A stretch of DNA of 10,486 nucleotides. Origin: Rodentolepis nana (lineage: Eukaryota > Platyhelminthes > Cestoda > Cyclophyllidea > Hymenolepididae). Below are positions 1-9,300 of this stretch, one piece after another. The notes beneath the pieces are model-generated. The model was not told the origin of the DNA and searched no databases. It was given only the letters and a program-made list of their open reading frames with translations. Position numbers and translations under genes: made by a program. Positions within the stretch are counted from its first letter, which is position 1. Each line of letters begins with the position of its first letter. Where the stretch lies: positions 1 to 10,486 of the forward strand of contig UZAE01002054.1 in NCBI GenBank assembly GCA_900617975.1. Direction: 5' to 3'.

Positions 1-166
1 GCAGCAACTTCTCATACAAGATCAAGGTCTTTTCTTTGATAAGGGAACATATTGTGGTGCTTCCTGTAACTAGGAGCATTGCATCAATGGGTGTTGATTT
101 TATCCCTCCAGTAATATTAAAAATATAATATAGAAAGCCATGCACCTTCTGTCCAAATTGTTTCTT
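1..166 (-). mobile_element. degenerate LINE-type reverse transcriptase fragment, running off the left edge
   Basis: On the minus strand a frame stays open for 55 codons from the stop at 169-167 to the window edge. It reads ...FNITGGIKSTPIDAMLLV... and ends with ...IKEKTLILYEKLL. A 'TGG-x-(K/R)-(S/T)-T-P-x-x-A-(L/M)' block followed by a hydrophobic, basic helix ending in a Tyr-rich stretch is typical of the segment after the reverse transcriptase fingers/palm of non-LTR retrotransposons. No catalytic (F/Y)xDD box is in the window. Upstream in another frame, 'INRKLRF' (around 230) faintly recalls the 'DRKLTF' motif of the same families, which would imply an internal deletion or frameshift. I see no intact element, 5' or 3' end, or target-site duplication. 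A competing open frame on the plus strand (119-336) overlaps it. The assignment is by motif resemblance only. Confidence 0.4.
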
Positions 167-756
167 TTATCTGGACTGAAGGAATTATCAAGCAGTTGGA
201 TTTGATTGTAAACCGGAGCTTTCTGTTTATTGCTAGAGAGAAAGGCGTTTGTACTCAAATTAATATGATTGATCATTCAAAGCAATCAGTTCGGAATACT
301 ACTGACAGATTTGGAACGGCATGGAAATCTGCTTAATTTGTTCCCAAAATTTCCAGTTAGCAACCTGGCGACTTAATTTAAACTTTAAAACGCCGGCTCC
401 TGACTCAGTGGTTTCAAACTAGTCAAGTTAAGGAAAACCTGCATTCCATTGAAGAAAAACTTTCGGAATTTCAATTTTTTCCTTTCAGTTGCTCAGATGT
501 TTTCAGCGGGTAACAGTAACTTATTTCTTTGTTATGGGCGACGACAACCAAACAATTCTAAAGTATATCTAACAACATGATATTTAACCACAAGTCATAA
601 TCACTTGGTACATGCTATAATTCTATCTGCATGATGGGTATCGGCGATTCAGTGGTTATCTCAACTAGAACCGAAATCATATAATAATTCTACTGAAATC
701 ATTAAGTAACGTCTAATTTTTCAAATCCAACACGCTCGTGGCAACAATACTCAAAG
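167..756. other. non-genic stretch, nothing firmly assignable
   Basis: AT-rich sequence. A plus-strand frame is open from about 119 to the TAA at 334-336 (70-odd codons), with ordinary amino-acid composition but no upstream ATG and no family I recognise. It may be antisense to the retroelement remnant or part of its debris. From 340 to 756 all frames are closed within short distances and I see no repeat, RNA gene or promoter motif I can defend. Confidence 0.5.
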
Positions 757-1030
757 TGTGGGTTGCGAAGTAGACTTACCTCCACATTGTGCACCGCCAA
801 AAAAGTCAACAAACCGGCAATTGACTTCAAACTACCATATTTGACCAATTCCATAGTAATCACCTCACTTTACCTATTCTCTACCTTTGTGTCGGTCCGT
901 CTCTTTTATATCTGTGAATCACTCTTCCGTTCCCCCTCTACTTTTGTAACTTTGATGATCCTCCCCTCTTTGAAGTCAGAAACCAATTAAAGGGCTAATG
1001 ATAACTATCATTAAGCCTGCCATTTTGATA
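757..1030 (+). repeat. dispersed repeat, left copy (inverted relative to 10078-10395)
   Basis: This segment aligns with the reverse complement of 10078-10395. Both copies show, in order: a 'GTGTG..AGACTT(A/G)CCTCCAC' start, 'GTGCACC', 'AAAAAAGTC', 'ACCGGCA(A/G)TTGACTTC', 'CTACCTTTGTGT', 'CTCTTTTA(T/C)ATCT', 'ACTTTGATG', and an identical 16-mer GCTAATGATAACTATC followed by 'GCCTGCCATTT'. The left copy is shorter, lacking a block of about 20 bp after GTGCACC and a second after the CTTC block. It contains a 75-codon open frame (763-990) whose translation partly matches that of the other copy (TAKK, LFYI.E.LF, TLM..PS.K). That may be a consequence of DNA similarity rather than a conserved protein. 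No terminal inverted repeat or target duplication is evident. A short non-autonomous transposon, SINE or solo LTR are all possible. Confidence 0.75.
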
Positions 1031-1661
1031 GAAGTATTTAAGGCGTTGCTAATGAATTGGGGGAAAAGGAGGCAGCTGTAAAAAATGGATATATTCCTCT
1101 GTAGCAAACCCCAGCACTAGAGCCACCGTAGAAACCCGACCAACTAAGAAATATAGGTAGACTAAGGAAATTTCTATAAGATTAACAGGAAAAAACAGAC
1201 AGTCTCAAATGAGAAAGCAAAGTGATGATTTGGACAGTCTAATGAAGGAGAATAGGAAATATGACATCAAAGCCTATCAACGCCGAGAGGGAAAATGTAA
1301 CGTTAAGCCCAGTAGGCCGTTGTGCGTTCTTTACTCGAAACATGAGCAACCACTACAAAGCAAACACCAAACAATTGGAACAACGTAGAATTATGAAAAA
1401 CACCTAAGCCCTATTAACGAGCATAAAATTGAGTACTATTCCAAGCAAAACCCACCATGGTAGAAATAAACTTCAGTTAAGAAAGTACAGAAAATTAAGT
1501 CACAACAACTACTCGGCGGGGTGGCAAAACTTACTAAAATATAAACCAGTTAGACACATACATGGACAAAAAGAGTATTCATATAAACAAATTCATTTTA
1601 TGAAAGCAAAATAGCATCCGCTGTTTGGGGAATAAATGTGCCTATAAAATATTGTAATTCT
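1031..1661. other. downstream flank of TIM21, no supported gene
   Basis: Purine-rich plus strand. A plus-strand frame with an ATG at 1209 runs 59 codons to the TAG at 1386-1388 and is open back to 1160. It is Lys/Arg/Glu-rich, as any purine-rich strand would be, and matches nothing I know. On the minus strand this is the TIM21 3' UTR and beyond. No canonical AATAAA lies within 100 nt of the TIM21 stop; CATAAA (minus, 1602-1597) is the nearest variant I see. Confidence 0.45.
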
Positions 1662-1832
1662 CTACTCAGATTTTTCGTTAAATGGCTCTAATTTGACAGG
1701 AGGAGGTGCAGGAGGTTGAACTGAAAATGAAGAACTCGAAGTATTTTCCTCAGGTCGAAGTATCACTTGACGACGTGTCAATCCATCGACTTCAACTACA
1801 AGATACCGATAAACCATCTCCTTACAGTCATT
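1662..1832 (-). other. TIMM21: TIM21 exon 4 (last) with proline-rich tail
   Basis: 171 nt including the TAG stop at 1664-1662. It encodes KEMVYRYLVVEVDG..RRQVILRPEE, the final conserved strands, followed by a Ser run and a PPAPPPVKLEP tail that extends past the usual family end. Confidence 0.9.
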
Positions 1833-2517
1833 CTAAAATATAAGGCAGAAAAAAGTCAAGTTAATTAAGGAGTTTGAAATGTAGAATATTGGAGACAACG
1901 AACCTCGTAAAGTTCAAGATGAACAGTGCCAGTGGCATAAGCACCTTTTAGGTGGAAGCGCATGGTTAAATGCTTCTTTCCATGTGTATCTATCCATTCA
2001 CTAGAGCTATAACAAAATATAATCGAAGTTACATTGAACAGGAGTAAAAATAGATTGAATTCGAACTAACTTACGCAATTTGAGTTCCTCTTCCCCTACG
2101 ATTGACCTCTCCATATCCGGTTATTGAAGTTCCAAGCAAATCCTGAACACGATGGTCAGATATACAAATTTTTAAAGCATCCTCATAAACACGCGTTGGG
2201 CTTTTGCTTGAAAACAACTCATTTCCGATGATGTAGAAAATGAATCCAGTCAAAGCAATGCCTCCAACAACAATAGTTGAATACCAAAAATCACTAGCCC
2301 CTTGCTTTACTACAAAGCTGTTAGGAAACAGGAACAGAAAAGTACCTTTAGATGTGACAGAAAGGGCTGGATCATTAGAAACAGCAGCTCTAGAAACTAC
2401 CTTCTTGGGAGCTTCATGAGTAGAGTTTTGTAAAAGGGAATGTGATGTGGAGAAGTAAATTAAAGAACGACGCAAAGCAGTCCTATTGAGGATGAATAAT
2501 TTTTGAGCTAATGCCAT
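1662..2517 (-). CDS. TIMM21: mitochondrial import inner membrane translocase subunit TIM21, complete, four exons
   Basis: TIM21 is a single-pass inner-membrane subunit of the TIM23 presequence translocase. Its intermembrane-space domain contacts the TOM complex, and the protein also links TIM23 to respiratory-chain assembly (family knowledge). Exons on the minus strand: 2517-2346, 2309-2075, 2006-1904 and 1832-1662, giving 226 aa, close to the roughly 240-250 aa of animal orthologues. Seen in the translation: an Arg-containing N-terminus without acidic residues until E35 (presequence-like); a V-K-Q-G-A-S-D-F block (58-65); a membrane segment at about 66-86; the family signature ELFSSKSPTRVY (88-99); GYGEVNRRGRG (122-132); then the beta-rich domain with HLKGAYATGTVHLE and VYRYLVVEVDG. 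The last 25 or so residues are a Ser/Pro-rich tail. The start ATG precedes the presequence directly. All introns are GT..AG with phases 1, 2 and 0. It lies downstream of, and on the same strand as, the unassigned gene. Confidence 0.93.
1833..1903 (-). other. TIMM21: TIM21 intron, 71 nt
   Basis: Donor GAG|GTTCGT (weak at +3); acceptor CTTATATTTTAG; phase 0. Confidence 0.85.
1904..2006 (-). other. TIMM21: TIM21 exon 3
   Basis: 103 nt encoding the beta-strand region KKHLTMRFHLKGAYATGTVH plus LELYE, corresponding to the 'yieG..gkqGtv..ev' core of the TIM21 intermembrane-space domain. Too short to show as an ORF; found by phase and homology. Confidence 0.9.
2007..2074 (-). other. TIMM21: TIM21 intron, 68 nt
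   Basis: Perfect donor GTAAGT; acceptor TTTGTTATAG; phase 2. Joining gives ...TQIA-SSEWIDTHG..., continuous with the family fold. Confidence 0.9.
2075..2309 (-). other. TIMM21: TIM21 exon 2 (membrane segment and signature)
   Basis: 235 nt. It encodes the conserved pre-membrane block, the transmembrane segment, the ELFSSKSP signature and the GYGE..RRGRG motif, ending two bases into an alanine codon before the donor GTAAGT at 2074. Confidence 0.92.
2310..2345 (-). other. TIMM21: 36-nt micro-intron in TIM21 (in frame, no stop)
   Basis: Donor GTACTT at 2345; acceptor TTTGTAG ending at 2310; phase 1. The length is a multiple of three and the intron contains no stop, so it hides inside an unbroken ORF and would add 12 hydrophobic residues (GTFLFLFPNSFV) just before the membrane segment. 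Removing it gives S-K-V-K-Q-G-A-S-D-F, which lines up with the conserved K-V-K-E-A-G-x-D-F stretch of animal TIM21. A stronger-looking acceptor (CCTAACAG, ending at 2318) would make a 28-nt intron, but it shifts the frame straight into TAG. Confidence 0.8.
2346..2517 (-). other. TIMM21: TIM21 exon 1 (presequence exon)
   Basis: 172 nt, 57 codons plus one base. It encodes the start methionine and a mitochondrial targeting-type N-terminus (MALAQKLFILNRTALRRS...), ending in the codon AAA plus the G of a split valine codon. The donor is AAAG|GTACTT. Confidence 0.85.
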
Positions 2518-2771
2518 TCCATTTGTCTTTCATTGGTCAGCTTAAAATTCCGCGTTTTCGAAAACGCCAACAAAGTGTTTTAAACTTCTATTATTTTTCG
2601 GTTTCGGTAAATTATTAAGTCAAAATGTCCCCACTCGTTTTCAATTTATTATACACATTTTATCAACAACAAAAAATTAGTTCAAATCTTTGAACGCTTA
2701 TTTGTGGTTAACTTTAAAATAATTAGTGACTAAACCATAAAATTCACGTAGTGTCGAATAGAATAATTAGA
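2518..2771 (-). promoter_or_regulatory. short spacer upstream of TIM21 with a 16-bp palindrome and CCAAT box
   Basis: This region of about 250 bp separates the upstream gene's poly(A) signal from the TIM21 ATG. It contains a perfect 16-bp palindrome GCGTTTTCGAAAACGC at 2552-2567, a CCAAT motif on the minus strand at 2536-2532 only 15 nt before the ATG, and the CpG-containing TTTCGG repeated near 2595-2607. No TATA box is obvious. The role as TIM21 promoter is inferred from position. Confidence 0.4.
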
Positions 2772-2777
2772 TTTATT
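2772..2777 (-). terminator. poly(A) signal of the upstream Ser/Pro-rich gene
   Basis: Canonical AATAAA on the minus strand, 42 nt beyond the TGA stop at 2821-2819. It supports this exon as the true last exon and implies a short 3' UTR. Confidence 0.7.
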
Positions 2778-2818
2778 TAAATCATCGAGAATATCTACAG
2801 TGCTTTGAATATTGATGC

Positions 2819-3369
2819 TCAGAGATTATTGCAGTGCGAATAGGCACTTGATCCAATAGTTTCAGGCAAGAATACTTTAGACCCTTGAATAGACGAATGA
2901 CGTTGGAGATATTTTCGTATTAGACGATCTTTATTTCTACCAAGACTTCCAAATCGATGCGGTTCTGGATGTTCCACAGTTGTTACCTTTTGATTCCAAA
3001 GTGAGATTCTGCTTGCGCCTAAATTCGCCGAGGTCCTTCTATCATCTGCTTCTCCAGTATATTCGGCAGTCAAGCTTATATGGCCACGAGGAGCTCTCCA
3101 AGTAGCATAACCGCTATTTGGTATCCCATTGCCGATAGAAATGTCCAGATCGCCTTGTTTGGGCAAGAACACGCCACTTTGGTGTCGCGAACGTGGATAA
3201 CGGCTCAGAGTTCCGTAAATTGAAGTTGTTGATTGAGCAGGAATAGGGGGCGATGGAATAGGAGAAACCATACGATCAACTTTGGTAGTCGAGCGGCTAT
3301 TCTCAGATTGGACGGTAAGGGGGCAGAAAAGTGATCTTGAGGACGTGGAGCAAATAGAACGTCGTTCAC
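2819..3369 (-). other. Ser/Pro-rich gene, exon 5 (last)
   Basis: 551 nt from acceptor TTTTAAATTTAG to TGA at 2821-2819. It begins (R)ERRSICSTSSRSLFC, carries SPIPSPPIP, then a less biased segment ending SSAYSHCNNL. The upstream ATG at 3397 lies inside the intron and is not a start. An AATAAA follows. Confidence 0.72.
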
Positions 3370-6300
3370 CTAAATTTAAAAGGAATAAGTTATCCAATGC
3401 TTTTATTTTTCTTTAACTACTGATGGGTAGTTAGTCAAAGCAATTCATGTGCTATAATTTGTGATTTAATACCTTGTCAACGTTAATTCGTTTAGTTAAG
3501 TAAAATGCAACTTTCTGCCTACTGCACAATGCTCAAATTGCGATTGTTCAGCAGAATTCTTAGTTGCAATTAGTGCAGGCTTTAAAATTGAATGTTTTAG
3601 TGCATTTTAAGGACACAGAAGACGTCTAAATTATAACTATGCCCATGGCGGCGCAATTACAGCACATCCTATTGATTTTGACATAAACTAAAAAGTTAAA
3701 ACTAAACTACGCTCATTCGATTTCTATTAAGTACATTTTTGTAATATTTCTGTGATCTTTGAAGCCCTTTTCTCTAGCGTGGAAACTACTGTGCTGAATT
3801 AACTATTTTACAAAGATAAAGTGCATTTTTGATCTTTAGATTTTGTTTTAATGGTATGACGTCCAAATCAAAGATCTGTTTATAGGAACCAATAAAATAC
3901 CGCTACTAATACTTGAGCTTTTACACAGACGTAAGCGATTGGTTAAGTAAATATTAGATTTAATTTGATTGTGTAATGGTAAATGGACACAGAGATAAGA
4001 TCTATTAGAGATGAGACTCATATCCTTCCAAATGCTTTTTGATGAATAAAGTTGCAATAAAAATCGAAAACAATTTAGGTAGAAGACGTTCTCAATGTGG
4101 CTAACTGATTCGAATAATCATTTGCTCTGGTGTTAAGCATATTTAAAATATAATTGAAGGTGATAATGTGTGATAAGAAAGGAAATATATCGTTCTGTCT
4201 TCTCATTTTCCTACAGAAACAAAACATTCGAATGGTCTCTAGGCCCTAAGCGATGACCCTCAAAGAAATGGGGAGAAACTATTTTTGTATTTATCAGTTT
4301 AAATGTGGTATGTTTTCATGCTATAGACACAGACTAATCTTTGAAGGAATCTTTTACTTACTGTTTGAAATCTATGGGGTATACAATTCTAATACGTTTA
4401 AACTAATCTATCTCATTACGCACTTGGATATTTTTGAACGTGCTGCGGTGATGCCGATCGCATTAGGGAGTAAATGAGGTCACGAAGGCAGAGACCTCTC
4501 GACTAATCAATAAGTTGTGACCATGGCATGGGGATTACTGCGGATAAGTTAATGCGTATTCGTATGGCAATCCTCTACAGATTTGGCAGATTGACTATCT
4601 TTCTTGTTTGAATATAAAAATTACTTAGGGTTTTTTATCGAGGAGGATGTAGATGCCCTCAAAGTTAAAGCTTGTAAACTTTCTAATAACACACTAAAGC
4701 GTTTTATTTACAACGAGCATTTCCTAACAACGGTGGTTTTAAAATTAGTCTTTTTAAACCACTCATTTAAGCAAAATATTTGCATACACACCTTAAGAAA
4801 TGTCCCCAAAAAGGAAAAAAGGATATTTTAATAATAGGAAAAAACAAATTTCGGAATTATTCCTACAAAATTTTCAAAAACAAGATGTGTCATATGTGCT
4901 CACAAAGGGAATTATAAACTTCAAGGTCATGGTTTGTTCAGATGAGGTCTATAAAGTTTCTGCATCTGTTGAGTTATGAGCCAGCAGGGAAAAGTAATAC
5001 ACCTATCTCTCATGTCATTGCCTGAATAAAGGTAACAACTGCGATTCCTGTTAACTAAAAACACAGTTTATGAGAGAGTGAAAAGCTATTTGGATATAAT
5101 TAAGCTCTTGATGAGGAACAATACTTTGCAATAATAATACGAATCAAACTGTAAGTATTTATTTACAATACCTAAATTAATTTGAATGCCACAAATCATA
5201 AATTGAAAGTTTTCAATAAATTATGCTTTTGTGTCAAAGCTGAACATACTACAGCAAAGTAATTGGAAGTTTGGACTACATTTGCAAACATCATGACAAC
5301 AGGTAAAACCACGAGAATTGAGACACGCCTTGACATTTGGACATTAAGTATCGGGACTGAATTGCTTTTACTAAGAAGTAAAACTGAATTTTGTTGACCA
5401 AATAATATAAATATAATAAGCTGGTACACGATCAAAACAGGTCCACAAAAATTAAATATTTGATTTTTATTAGATGTTTCATATTTATTCTTAACAACTC
5501 AATTGGATAAAGAATTTCATTTTCACATATTGAAAGCGGAATAAAATCCTAATCAAGAATCTAGGGCTTTTGAGTGTCAGCGTTTGTTATGACTCATTTT
5601 ACCCAAATTTGATGGAATTAAAAATACTAAGGGGCGGGATACTGTTTAAGTTGTTCATTTTATTTACAACACCTTCCCTATCGTCTTTAACGGAAAGCGG
5701 GCACTGGCTTAACCCCAGATTTTGATTTGAAATATTCATTATCTAATTAAAATGTCTCTATTGCGAATAACTTACGTGAACGCTCCAGAGGTGGGAGTAG
5801 ACGTGGAGATAGACCTTTGAACATCCATGGACCAGTGTAATGGTGTGGGGGTTTCTTTTCTTCCTCCGATTTACCGGACACCTCCTTTCGAGAGAGACTA
5901 CTTCGAAGTTCGTATTGGACCTGCTGACTTTCCTCAGCATAGATGCTTCTGCGCGTTGGAAAGACCTGCAAAATTTAGCGTAGGAAAGCATTCTAACAAA
6001 GAGAATAGCGAACTGTTTTCCATTTACAAGAATTTTTCTTATTTCCTTACTTTACCGTCTTCTTCCACCAGATCAGCATCATCTAACTGGAATTGGATGG
6101 CTTCATGGTTTTCTATGATGCTAATGTAAAGTAAGAAGACGACGAACTGGGACTAAATAGCTGAAATGTTGCGTTTATTAAAGAGGCTGCTCAATATGTG
6201 AGAGAACTCATTAATGACTGTTGTCTCGATAATTTTCTGGCTGAAATGAAAATACTTGCGTGATCTAAAATATGCTACAGTTAAATAGACTCACAAAGCC

Positions 6301-9300
6301 TATACCAAAACTTGAATAAATTATTCAAAACAAATTCGTAGCGCACGAATGAGCAATGTATTTTGCGCATTTTTAGATACTCTTAATTCGCTTGATATTT
6401 TTCTGAAATAAAAATAATCTAATCAGTATTTATTTGAAAAAGAAGGAAAAGCAAAAGTTTGTTTTTTTTAATAAATTAAGGTGAGTTTAATTAAATAACT
6501 CGTCAAGAATCTAGGACTGTCTGTTAGACGTGGAAATCAATGACGAAGCAAAAATTAGAATTGCAGTCATTTGCACAGAGTTGGAAATCCCTTCTTGCGA
6601 AAATCTATCAAATTAGTCAGGTTGAATTCAAATGACTTGACAGAAATGGTGCATTTGAAGACCCTTAGAGATTTTACATTAAAAAAGCATAATTTGAAAG
6701 AATACTCAGCTTTCCAAGTTATTGCATGATCCCAAACCATGACAGGGGTTATTTGTTTGGCTATAAATTTATAATTCAAGGATTAGCTGTCAATTTCACT
6801 CGCATTAATGTATTCTGCTATGAGTTTTGGCAAGACTAACCCATTTTCCCCGATGTGACGTGTGATTTTCTTCATCAATCGATGACGTAGCTTCTATGCA
6901 ACCAAGCACTGGAGAACTGGACGCAGACGAAGAAGATGGGGAAAGTCGTGACATTCTTCTAAAAGGCGTCACACCCCGAGTAACAAAAATCTTCGGTGGA
7001 TCTCGAATTAGAGGTATGTGCAGTAACTCCTTCTTCCCCTTCTCTTCTTCCTCCCTCTCCTTGAAATCTTCCAGTTCTACGTTGGATGAAATACAATACT
7101 TAACAACAGGCTGCTGTTTCTGAGAGGACTTTGACTTAGAATATGTAAGCGGAGACTGAGTGTCCTGAATATTAATTGATTTCCCAGTAGTCCCTGAGAG
7201 TCTTCGGGTGTTTTGAGCTGTACTCGGTTTTATCTCAAGCTGTTTTTTGCGATTTTCTGCTTTACGAATGGCGACATCTACGTCACTGCCTGAAGGGGAA
7301 GAATCTTGCCCAGGTTCACCTTTATGAACCAACATACTACTTGGTCTTGCAAAGGTTGGCTTGAAGTTGTCTTCATTTGGACTATACCTTAGGGGAGGAG
7401 AAGGAGGTCTATGCAGAGAATCAGAGTTCTCTTCATTATCACAGTGAATTTTGATCAAACTTTGGGGTCGAGAGGTCAGTCCTCTTGCTGGAGTATGGCT
7501 TCTATGGCTGGTTGACAGCTTGTATGTAGACTGCGAACGCATCCCTGATTCTTGATTATTCTTTTCAATAATACTTTTATGGAAACGGACAAAACTCTTG
7601 AAATTGGAGTTAGAATGAGTGGTTTCCTCGGAACCCAACATGGGATTCGCTGGTTCTACAACGGGAAGGGTATCTGGAGGAGGCGGCGAGGGCAATGGTG
7701 GAGAAGGAAGAGGAAATGAATTTGAGTCACTTGGGCTATAAGATTCATTAAAAATGGAGTTGGTTCGTGTGAGGAAGTGGTGGTTGTTGGATGTTGGACC
7801 TGAAGTGTGACGTTGTCGCGGATATACATCTAGGGAAATAAAAGGCTTGTAAATGTTGTATCCTTTGCTTTGAATTTATTATTTAAATTTAAATGAAATG
7901 CTTAAGTAGGGGTTTGGGGAAGGTATTCCTATGATTGTTAACCCCCTTAAATTAACGTCAAAAGCAAATATTGAAAATAATGAACGCCAATACCTATGTG
8001 GTCCGGTCTCCCGTGGTCTTAATTATTCTCAGGTGGGTCATTTTAGTAAACTCATAAATACTGTGAGGCCACATGTCTAAATATCGCAGACACTTTTCCC
8101 TCTCACATTTTGCTTCCCTCTATTAGTTAAGATGGTTAACAACAAAAGGTATTCGACATGCTTTAAGTAAAATTCTCCTTCTCAAGTAAAGTTATTCGGA
8201 CACAACAAGGGTTTAAAGAAGGGAGTTTGGACATAATTGCAATCACCTTATATTTGGCATTACCAAATAAAGGGAGAATATTTCTAAAGGTAAATTAATA
8301 TGCAGAAAACGCCTGACAGAACCCTCTCTTCTTTAAATCTGAGATCCCTCTATCCCAGTCTCAAACTTTTCTACTCTAATGAATCTTTGAATAAACGGAC
8401 TCATTAATATTTAAAGTACTCATGCAGTGGTATTAGATTAGTCAAGCCAGATATCGTGAGATTAATGGCCAATGGTTAACAACCGGTGATTTTGATGACC
8501 AACTACACTGGTAAACAGGGGGTTTAGTTGACTGCGAGTTTTGAGTCAATGAGGCTACATTGCACCTTTTGTTTCTTTTATTAGATTCTTATTCACAACA
8601 TTTCAGGAGTTTTCTTTTTTTACTATCTTTTCAGAGAAAATAGTTGTCCTTTATTTATAAGTAGGCAAGACTATGTGTAAATTGCAATTTTACCCTAAAT
8701 GCATACCAAGTTTAGAGCTGATTATACCAAAGTACCTGAAAGCCTACCCATATCAGCCAGTTTGTGATTTTAGGAAATCAGCTCAAGAGGAGGGGGGGGG
8801 GGTGATTTACTCATTTTTATGAGAATTTTAAGATCAGGCAAAAGTCGCAGCCAGAACAGGAGCAACGATGTATGAAGCTGCAGGACAAAACGAGGCTCGT
8901 GCGCTATCAACGGAATCGTTATTTCTGTGGTGCAATGAGAGATGATTGATTGATTCAAATTCTATAAAGGACATAGATGCTTGAAACATTACGCAGCACT
9001 ATATCAGTCTCAAACGTTAATGCCAGATTAAATGTAGACCTCATGAAAGGATAGTAGCATATATTCTTTCTAACACGTGAGAAAAAATGGAGTCCTATGC
9101 ACTTGGCCCCCTAGTCCATCCAATATAACTTCAACGTGACCATAGGTAGAATTCAGTGAGCATCAATGTCATAAACTTTTATGGAAAAGCGGAATTGACG
9201 ACGATAAAATCTCACCAAGAGTTGAATCCTGTCTTTGATCGTTCCTTTTCACTCTACGTAGAGGAAAAGCGGATCTATTCCGTATCTGCGTCAGAATATC

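Noticed and set aside
2318..2345. 28-nt intron in TIM21 using the stronger-looking acceptor CCTAACAG
   Set aside because: It shifts the frame and gives a TAG within three codons; the 36-nt alternative restores the conserved family sequence.
4253..4831. Plus-strand ORFs 4253-4477 and 4604-4831
   Set aside because: They lie inside the large intron, are Phe/Ile/Leu/Tyr-rich as AT-rich noncoding DNA gives, and show no family resemblance or splice partners.
5196..5435. Minus-strand 79-codon ORF with hydrophobic segment (VSILVVLPVVMMF)
   Set aside because: The hydrophobicity is explained by T-rich codons; no signal, partner exon or known match; it sits within an intron of the same strand.
5553..6515. 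13-bp direct repeat TCAAGAATCTAGG at 5553-5565 and 6503-6515
   Set aside because: Flanking bases do not align, so it is probably chance.
6567..6779. Minus-strand 70-codon ORF after the large exon
   Set aside because: An acceptor-like TTTATAG precedes it but the frame has no usable donor and does not fit the phase chain.
6896..7123. Plus-strand 75-codon ORF
   Set aside because: Antisense shadow of the Ser-rich and Glu-rich parts of exon 2.
7695..7695. Start of a protein at 7695 in exon 2
   Set aside because: The codon is TTG and the frame remains open upstream to a good acceptor at 7830; it is an internal exon.
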